Source: CBDBLK01 sp965243145
GTDB taxonomy: Bacteria; Bdellovibrionota; Bacteriovoracia; Bacteriovoracales; Bacteriovoracaceae
Reading direction: 5' to 3'
Assembly: GCA_965243145.1 (NCBI GenBank)
Contig: CBDEUB010000002.1
Location: forward strand, 2,604,001-2,668,000
Length of the DNA: 64,000 nucleotides
Below, piece after piece: positions 25,116-30,928 of this stretch (its first letter is position 1; each line of letters starts with the position of its first letter). The translations under genes were made by a program, and so were the position numbers. The notes below the pieces were generated by a model. The model saw nothing but the letters and a program-made list of their open reading frames with translations, searched no databases and had not been told where the DNA came from.

Positions 25116-25652
25116 ATGAAGATAAAATTAGTTGACAATATTTGTTTAAAATGGATGTTTTTAATCCATTGTATAGGATTGATGTTTTGGTTTTTTTGTA
25201 GTGCGGTTTCACGCACTCTTGCAAGCAGTTCTTGCGCTCACGATGAGAAAAATTTTCGTTGTGTGAAATATGTTAAAAATTATGATGCGGATACAGTGAC
25301 TTTTGATGTTCCAAATGTTCATCCCCTTTTAGGTAAAAAAATCAATATTCGGCTTGGTGGTGTCGATACTCCCGAATTAAGGACAAAAAATACTTGCGAA
25401 AAAGAAAAGGGCATCAAAGCAAAAAAACAAGTTGCGGCCCTTCTAAAAAACGCAAAACGCATTGATCTTGGAAATATTCAAAGAGGAAAATTTTTTCGTG
25501 TAGTAGCAGATGTCGTTATTGATGGAAAGTCACTTTCCCATTATTTGCTTAAAAATGGCCTAGCTTACTCTTACGATGGTGGAACCAAAAGAAAAATAAA
25601 TTGGTGCAAATCAACTCGTGAAATTGCTTCTAAAAATACTTTTGAAGATTAA
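25116..25652 (+). CDS. secreted thermonuclease (SNase-like)
   Basis: The product (178 residues from ATG 25116) has an N-terminal hydrophobic export or anchor segment (WMFLIHCIGLMFWFFCSAVSRTLAS). It then has the staphylococcal-nuclease fold: YVKNYDADTVTFDV, INIRLGGVDTPELR (metal and catalytic Arg region), EKEKGIKAKKQVAALL, GKFFRVVADVVIDGKSLSHYLLKNGLAY. The order and the D, R, E, R residues match active SNases, which cleave DNA and RNA with calcium. It is the first gene of an AT-rich segment and has several Cys residues that may form disulfides. It may digest nucleic acid outside the cytoplasm. Confidence 0.88.
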   Translation: MKIKLVDNICLKWMFLIHCIGLMFWFFCSAVSRTLASSSCAHDEKNFRCVKYVKNYDADTVTFDVPNVHPLLGKKINIRLGGVDTPELRTKNTCEKEKGIKAKKQVAALLKNAKRIDLGNIQRGKFFRVVADVVIDGKSLSHYLLKNGLAYSYDGGTKRKINWCKSTREIASKNTFED

Positions 25653-25666
25653 CCAAGGATAAAAAA

Positions 25667-25888
25667 TTGTTTGACGAAAAAACTACCTGGAAAATAGAGA
25701 AAATAGGGCCATTGCTATTTGCAATTGGAATATCTTTTCATTATATGGCATTTTTATTAGTTTGGATAAGTAGCTATACAGGAATCAAATATAGTGGTTT
25801 CGTTTTAAAATTTCGGAATGCCTCAGACCGTGGCCATTCCCGCTGGATAGCAGAATTTTTCCCTTCTGCTTGGCCTCCTCAACCCTAA
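25667..25888 (+). CDS. small membrane protein, possibly truncated
   Basis: A 73-residue frame starts at TTG 25667, with AAGGAT upstream of it and 14 bases after the thermonuclease stop. It has one hydrophobic segment (IGPLLFAIGISFHYMAFLLVWIS). After KYSGFVLKF the composition shifts to Arg/Ser/Pro-rich and the base composition becomes GC-richer. The 3' part may therefore be foreign sequence joined to a broken gene. No family was recognised. Confidence 0.35.
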   Translation: MFDEKTTWKIEKIGPLLFAIGISFHYMAFLLVWISSYTGIKYSGFVLKFRNASDRGHSRWIAEFFPSAWPPQP

Positions 25889-26039
25889 TTCCGATTTACG
25901 CAACAAGGCCCCCAGAAACGGTTTTCTTATCTTTCATGCCGTCTCCTTTTTGGCGGGGTTTGGATGCCGACGATCTCCCCAAGGAAGGCCCCACCTCAAA
26001 TTTTTTTCAAAAATAAAACCAATGCGCCGATAAGACGGC

Positions 26040-26276
26040 ATGAGTGAATATTATTTCTTCATTAAAAAGGCCATCAACGCATTAAGAAGAGAATGGAAGT
26101 TATGGGCAAGGCCTTTTAATTTTCACAATCTTTTATTGCATATACGGGAGTACCCCCGTCAATATTTTGAGACTTTGTTTATGATTGTATATTCTGCTCT
26201 TATGCTTCTATTCGGGATTCTTTTGATTTTACTCATTCCTGTACTTACTTTTAGGTGGTTTTTTTCTCTATTTTGA
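26040..26276 (+). CDS. small membrane protein, unknown
   Basis: A 78-residue frame begins at ATG 26040. The first half is basic and aromatic (FIKKAINALRREWKLWARPF), and the second is one long or two short membrane segments (TLFMIVYSALMLLFGILLILLIPVLTFRWFF). The ribosome site is poor (nothing clear before GGCATG). It may be a real small protein of the AT-rich island or a fragment; no family was recognised. Confidence 0.35.
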   Translation: MSEYYFFIKKAINALRREWKLWARPFNFHNLLLHIREYPRQYFETLFMIVYSALMLLFGILLILLIPVLTFRWFFSLF

Positions 26277-26397
26277 TTAAGGGCCTATCCCAAAACTTTA
26301 TAGCGCATTACTCGATGGCCTCTGATAATTCTTGTCCTACTCTTTGGTTTGGGTCAAGGAAAAGGAAAGAGTGTAATCTACAGGAAGAAATTTGGCA

Positions 26398-26910
26398 TTA
26401 TTTGAAAAGTTTTTTTAAAAAGAAGGACTCTTGTTTTTCTCTAAGATGTTGATTCCGATTTCTCCATCCTTCAAAAATGATAATTTGGGTTTTTTCAAGA
26501 ATATTTAGCTTGTCTTCAATCAGTTTTTTGACATTGGCCCAATCCAGTCCACCATAACCACAACCTAACGGAGGAATTGCCACCGACCTGATTCTTTTAT
26601 TTTTAATAACTTCCAACAAATTGTCCAAACCATTGTCTATATTACGCATTTGGGAATTATTGGCCCAGTGTTCTTTCGTGGGAAAGTTAATTATATATCT
26701 TGGTTTGTAATGCTTAGAATTTTCAAATACAAACATTTTCCCCAATTTAACTTCTTCTTTTCTGCAAGCTGTAACATAGGCCTTAAAGTTGTCAGGAAAT
26801 TTGGTTTGAAATTGTAAAGCAAGTCCTCCACAAACTCCGACACAATTGACGGGGTTGATAATTGCTTCGGTATTGGCCTTCAATAAATCTCCAGTTTGAT
26901 AAACAATCAT
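26398..26910 (-). CDS. DarG-type macro-domain protein (ADP-ribosyl hydrolase)
   Basis: The 170-residue protein is almost entirely one macro domain of the DarG/TARG1-like class. It has QTGDLLKANTEAIINPVNCVGVCGGLALQF (ADP-ribose binding), FPDNFKAYVTACRKEEVKLGKMFVF, RYIINFPTKEHW, and AIPPLGCGYGGLDWANVKKLIE. The lysine and glycine-rich loops used for de-ADP-ribosylation of DNA in DarG are present in outline. DarG normally pairs with the DNA ADP-ribosyltransferase DarT and carries a C-terminal DarT-binding domain. Neither DarT nor that domain is seen here, so this is a stand-alone or orphan protein, perhaps protective against foreign DarT. Confidence 0.85.
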   Translation of the reverse strand: MIVYQTGDLLKANTEAIINPVNCVGVCGGLALQFQTKFPDNFKAYVTACRKEEVKLGKMFVFENSKHYKPRYIINFPTKEHWANNSQMRNIDNGLDNLLEVIKNKRIRSVAIPPLGCGYGGLDWANVKKLIEDKLNILEKTQIIIFEGWRNRNQHLREKQESFFLKKLFK

Positions 26911-27548
26911 GGCCTCCCTCTCCCCCCAACCTTATTCATTGTATCACAATAATGAGAATATTAATGCAATTTTGAATTTTTCTCCTCTAAAGTTACGAAC
27001 AAATTGGCACTATGGGAGAGTTTCCAAAAATCCTATTTTGAAAGAATGCCACTCTTGCTAGGGCCTCGAATGTGGCCAAATATGAGGATCAGTTCAGGTT
27101 AAAGGCCACTCAAAGAGAGGCGGGGTAGGAGTGTCTCACTTTGGAGTCGGGCAAGGAACTCACTATCACTTTAACGAAAACTTTTAGGCAAAAAGAGCGG
27201 GGGTAAAGGCGTTGCTATCGAGTGAAAATCAACAAGTCTTTATACATGAACTAGGCCAACCTAAATAGATATTCGCTTTATTTCTGGCTTTATCGATCTT
27301 TGGGAGTCTGTAAATCAAATTGTGCACTACTTAAAAAAAGGCCCTCCCATTTGAGAACCTCACACGCTAGCTAAAATTTCAGCAGGCCCACCATACCGCC
27401 CCCGAATGGCCCAAGTCAAACCTGCTTATCATTTGAAAAGCACCGGAAACTGGGAGAAGTGGCCAAAAAATGGGCAAAGACTTGTTCAAAAGAAGGTCTT
27501 GGTGAATTTGAGAGGCCGGTTTTTTAAATTAAGAGAATAATTAAAAAT
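26911..27548. other. non-coding region holding repeat copy 1
   Basis: I see no convincing gene here. The 101-base repeat listed at 27333-27433 falls in it. The rest is low-GC sequence without strong hairpins. Confidence 0.5.
27333..27433. repeat. dispersed repeat, copy 1 (left flank of the Panacea module)
   Basis: The sequence from AAAAAAAGGCCCTCCCATT through ACACGCTAGCTAAAATT and CCACCATACCGCCCCCGAATGG is repeated in the same orientation at 28428-28529 with few differences. The two copies bracket the two-gene module at 27549-28351. Confidence 0.85.
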
Positions 27549-27875
27549 TTATTTCCCTGATTGGGAACCAGCTATATATCCAAGTATAAGCATTGCCATG
27601 CCAATAAGTCCTTTTATTGCGTCACTTAAAAGATTATGACTATTGCTACCAATACAATTTGAAGCAAGCCACTCATAGAAAAAAAGGATAATAACAATAA
27701 GTCCGATTAAAGCTAATATGAAAAGAACAATTTTATAAGAAATATCTAGCTTTTTTTGGTTTTCAAATAACTGGGGTATTTTTTCAACTGCCTTTTCAAC
27801 TACTTTTTTTATGTTTTCACCAAAATCAAGTACAGAAGGCCGGGTCTGTGGTCGCTTATTATTAGAGTTGTTCAT
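27549..27875 (-). CDS. two-TM small protein, candidate PanT toxin
   Basis: The 108-residue product has a basic N-terminus, an amphipathic helix (IKKVVEKAVEKIPQLFENQKK), and two membrane segments (YKIVLFILALIGLIVIILFFYEWLA and AIKGLIGMAMLILGYIAG). Its ATG overlaps the stop of the upstream Panacea-domain gene by four bases (27872-27875). In known PanA-PanT modules the Panacea-domain gene is next to a small toxin gene, and some toxins are membrane-active. Toxicity is inferred from position and topology only; the family is not recognised and a non-toxic membrane partner is possible. Confidence 0.6.
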   Translation of the reverse strand: MNNSNNKRPQTRPSVLDFGENIKKVVEKAVEKIPQLFENQKKLDISYKIVLFILALIGLIVIILFFYEWLASNCIGSNSHNLLSDAIKGLIGMAMLILGYIAGSQSGK

Positions 27876-28351
27876 AATGCATTAAGGGATGTCTTTTCAA
27901 AATACTGCCTAACACAATCCCATTGAATATCGCGCTTATATTCTTTAAAATCTTTTTCCTTTAGCGTTTCATGCCAAGGGCCACCTACAGCATGAGATTT
28001 ATCAGATAATTGCCAAGCAGTATAACTCCCTAGTGCGCTAACAACTTCTGCCACCGTTTCGGAGACAGAACCACTATCATAATAAATAACTTTCCCCTTA
28101 AATTTTAAATAAGCATCAATAGGTTTATCTCGATGATGAGAAAGGGCACTAAAAAGGTTGGGAAGTACAGGGCCAAACGGCCAGGCCTGAAAGTTATGTG
28201 CTGAAAGGTATTCATCATATTGTGCAAGATGGTGGCCTGTTGAAAAATAATATAATTTTTGAAGTTTCAAGTGAGTAATAGGGTCATCACTTGAAAGAAA
28301 ACGATTCAAAATAGTGTTAGCACAAGCTACTTCAATTTCATCTAATAGCAT
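27872..28351 (-). CDS. Panacea-domain (DUF4065) antitoxin-like protein
   Basis: The 159-residue protein matches the Panacea/DUF4065 (SocA/GepA-like) pattern: ACANTILNRFL, THLKLQKLYYFSTGHHLAQYDEYLSAHNFQAWPFGPVLPNLFSAL (the L-x-K-L-Q-K-L-x-Y-x-x-x-x and F-x-A-W-x-x-G-P-V cores), then LSDKSHAVGGPWHET. The family includes proteolysis-promoting adaptors and the PanA antitoxins, which neutralise diverse toxins. Here it lies immediately upstream of, and overlaps, a membrane protein. The two-gene module is bracketed by direct repeats, consistent with a mobile cassette. Confidence 0.88.
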   Translation of the reverse strand: MLLDEIEVACANTILNRFLSSDDPITHLKLQKLYYFSTGHHLAQYDEYLSAHNFQAWPFGPVLPNLFSALSHHRDKPIDAYLKFKGKVIYYDSGSVSETVAEVVSALGSYTAWQLSDKSHAVGGPWHETLKEKDFKEYKRDIQWDCVRQYFEKTSLNAL

Positions 28352-28427
28352 TTGAATCCTCCCCTGTTCACTTTTTAACGCCTATCCCATTATTTTAATA
28401 AAAACTAGCAAGTTTAAAACGCTGGGC

Positions 28428-28529
28428 AAAAAAAGGCCCTCCCATTCGAGGGTCTCACACGCTAGCTAAAATTCCAACAGGCCCACCATACCGCCCCCGA
28501 ATGGCTCAAGTCAAACCTTCTTATAATGG
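28428..28529. repeat. dispersed repeat, copy 2 (right flank of the Panacea module)
   Basis: This is the same-orientation copy of 27333-27433, with roughly one difference per ten bases. After the shared part both copies run on into similar words (TGGGCAAAGACTTG at about 27470 and TGGGCAAATACTTG at about 28527), so copy 2 appears to lack about 50 bases that copy 1 has. Confidence 0.85.
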
Positions 28530-28719
28530 GCAAATACTTGATAAAACAACTGAATGGGCCTTGGGAATAAATAAGGATCACTTTTTTACCACTGAGGCAC
28601 CCTTTTTTATAAATTTGATTTTGTGAACTTCCCTTCTTTCAAGGAGTTGGCCCTCCCGTTTTGGGCACACGCTTGCATCTCTAAGCGCAAGTCTTAAAAA
28701 CCAAACGGAAGAACTATCA

Positions 28720-29829
28720 ATGCATGGCCCCTTCGTGTCCCTCTCCAATGACTTCGCTTTCAAAATCTTTTGTAACTACTTGTGCCTCAAAGAAAAACGG
28801 CGATAAAAGCACAGTAACTGCTCTCAATTTGGGCCAGATTGCGGGGAAGCGAGACAGAGCGAGTGAGGCGTACGAAAAGTACGCTGCAGGGAGCGATGGC
28901 GAAGCTGACTCGCAAGATGGTCTGAAGTGTGAGCAGTTACAATCTTTTTTAAAAGCGAGGAAAATCGCCCCCTGCTCAACGCCCTCTTAAACGACTTCTT
29001 GCCCCTCCCCCCAGGCGCTAAAATCATTGAAACTCAGGTCTTCGACCCCGAACTCATGCCCGAAGACGCCTCTAAAAAACGCGGCATCCTCGACCTCAAA
29101 GCAAAGTTTGTCCAAACTCTCCCTTCTGGCCGCGAGTACCACGAGACAGTCAATGTGGAAATGCAAACCACCTCTCAGGACTATCTACCCGAACGACTGG
29201 CCTTTTACGCCAGCAAACTTTACTGTGGGCAACTGCAAAAGGGCGAAAGTTTCAGAAAACTTGGACGCGTCTATTCTTTGGCCTTCACCACATTCAACAT
29301 GCCCCAATTTGAACAATCGAAGTCTTACTACCACCACTGCGATATTCGCGACAGACAGGCCCCTTGGGCCACTTTTACCCAGGCGCTCAATTTTATCGTG
29401 GTCGAACTGGGAAAATTTACACGGCGGCCAGGACAACTCCTTGATTCCAAGGAGGATTGGTGCTACCTTTTGAAGGAATCTGGCCGCATTGGCAAACGCC
29501 AGAGCGAGGCCTTGGCATCCCGGGGGGAGGTTATGTCTAAAGCAATAAAAGGTTTGTGGAATCTTTCGCAGGATGAAGTTATGCGCGAGATTATGGAGGC
29601 GGAGGAGAACCAACGGCGTGATCAACTTACCCGCGAGGAATTTGCATGGGAGCGGGGCGAACAATCGGGGCATAAAAAAGGCCTGAGGGAAGGCCTCGAA
29701 GAAGGAGAGCAAAGGAAGGCACGAGAAATCGCCCACAAGATGCTCGCCGCCGGTGCTAATCCCGAGTTTGTCACCAAGGCCACGGGCCTGGCCATCGAAG
29801 AAGTCCGCAAATTGGAAAAGCAGACCTAA
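28720..29829 (+). pseudogene. Rpn-family nuclease gene split by element copy F
   Basis: Two fragments in the same frame belong to one gene. The first begins at ATG 28720 (MHGPFVSLSNDFAFKIF), which aligns with LRLTDDLAFKAYF of the intact Rpn gene at 479-1444. The second resumes at 28949 (FKSEENRPLLNALLNDFLPLP and on to LDLKAKF, VNVEMQTTSQ, ERLAFYASKLYCGQ, and the charged C-terminus GHKKGLREGLEEGE). Between them are element copy F and one copy of an 8-bp target duplication, with in-frame stops. Deleting 28772-28948 (177 bases) rebuilds an uninterrupted 310-residue protein. A downstream TTG at 28999 could still yield the C-terminal 276 residues, but without the N-terminal part of the fold. Confidence 0.85.
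28772..28940 (+). repeat. palindromic MITE-like element, copy F (short form), with target duplication
   Basis: It runs from GTAACTACTTGTGCC, through the tail AAAACGGCGATAAAAGCAC and the inner half-repeat GTAACTGCTCTCAATTTGGG (28813), to the closing GAAGTGTGAGCAGTTAC. Both flanks are AATCTTTT (28764-28771 and 28941-28948). It is in the orientation opposite to copies B-E. It interrupts an Rpn-family gene. Confidence 0.92.
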
Positions 29830-29850
29830 AAAAGGCCTTTGGTCCAGGCC

Positions 29851-30132
29851 TTACTGGACTGTGAGCCAACCAAGTTTGGCCATGGCCAAGATTGTGCCGA
29901 GCGAACTGGCATACAAGGCCCCTAATCTAATCGTTAATTTGAGGTCGAGTTCTTTTAATTCTTTCTTGTTGGTGAGGCGTAGTTCATCAATATCCCGTTT
30001 CGTGGCCAAGGTTGAGTTGATAATTTCATACAAAACCAAGGCCTGTGCTTTGGCCTGTTCCTCGGGAACTCCGGCCCTAATTAAGCGGTCTGCGTATTCC
30101 AGCGTATTAAGTCCATTCCCCGAAGTTACCAC
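29851..30132 (-). CDS. DUF1640/CCDC90-like small membrane-anchored coiled-coil protein
   Basis: The 93-residue product starts at GTG 30132, with AAGGGGG upstream. It has the family order: a short N-terminal helix (LEYADRLIRAGVPEEQAKAQALVL), then 'ATKRDIDELRLTNKKELKELDLKL' coiled coil, and a C-terminal hydrophobic segment (RLGALYASSLGTILAMAKLGW). Such short proteins are widespread and often found next to mobile or defence genes; their function is not established. It converges with the interrupted Rpn gene. Confidence 0.75.
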   Translation of the reverse strand: MVTSGNGLNTLEYADRLIRAGVPEEQAKAQALVLYEIINSTLATKRDIDELRLTNKKELKELDLKLTIRLGALYASSLGTILAMAKLGWLTVQ

Positions 30133-30428
30133 AATACCCCCTTGGTTTAAGTGTTATTGATTTTATAAAATATTCCCTTACCTGTCTATTCTACCATAGA
30201 CTCATGCCCAGGCCACTGGCCCGATCGCTCTATTTTGTACCCCTAGATGATCTTTTTTATACACACTATGTTTTTAATATCTCCTGTTTTTAGGGACTTG
30301 CGTTCCTGTATTCTGGCACTTCCTTTTGCTTTCTTATTAAAGGCCGCGGAAAAGCAGCGCAGAAACCGGACTGCCCGCAAGGCCTGCGCCCGTGCAGTGT
30401 GGGCCTGGCCCACTAAAGGATTGCAACT

Positions 30429-30833
30429 GTGAAAATCTTATTTCTCTTCGTCTCTCTGATGTTTTGGCCTCTCTCTCCCATGTCCAAAATGAACAGTGTG
30501 GAAAGGGCCATTTTGAACATTGCCCATCAGCTTTGTGGGGATACCTGGTGTGCGGGGGATTACAATTTTAACTTCCACAGGGTGTTTTGCTACAGGGGTT
30601 CTCGTTCCCCAGTCGTTTGCGAGTTTGAATTTGATATGACTTCTTATAATTACCAATCCCCTCGGAATGATCGCTACAATGCCATCGTAAGGCAAAGGAC
30701 TCCCGTTTTTTGTGAAATCTTTATTTCCCACCCGTGGCCTGGTAAGGGCGGGGATATTCGCACCTATTACGATGGCCACATTCACGAAAAGTTGACGGAT
30801 TGTATTTGGGAGTTGGAGCAAAAATTGAGATAG
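30429..30833 (+). CDS. small secreted cysteine-containing protein, unknown
   Basis: A 134-residue frame starts at GTG 30429, with AAAGGA upstream and a signal peptide (VKILFLFVSLMFWPLSPMS). The mature part has six cysteines (AHQLCGDTWCAG, FCYRG, VVCEF, FCEIF and DCIWE) and many aromatic residues. This is consistent with disulfide bonding outside the cytoplasm. No family was recognised. It lies just upstream of the modular array and shares its strand and signal-peptide style, but not its domains. Confidence 0.65.
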   Translation: MKILFLFVSLMFWPLSPMSKMNSVERAILNIAHQLCGDTWCAGDYNFNFHRVFCYRGSRSPVVCEFEFDMTSYNYQSPRNDRYNAIVRQRTPVFCEIFISHPWPGKGGDIRTYYDGHIHEKLTDCIWELEQKLR

Positions 30834-30928
30834 GCCCAAGGGCCTTTCACTGGCCATTTTTGCCGCTTTTCATATCGGAACGAAAAATTGAGACAATATA
30901 TAAAAACTTGTGCTTATAAGGGGAGAAT

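Noticed and set aside
28578..28763. 61-codon minus-strand frame before the interrupted Rpn gene
   Set aside because: It lies opposite the Rpn N-terminal fragment and has no supporting features.
29622..29810. Minus-strand frame opposite the Rpn C-terminus
   Set aside because: Shadow of the charged repeat region of the Rpn gene.
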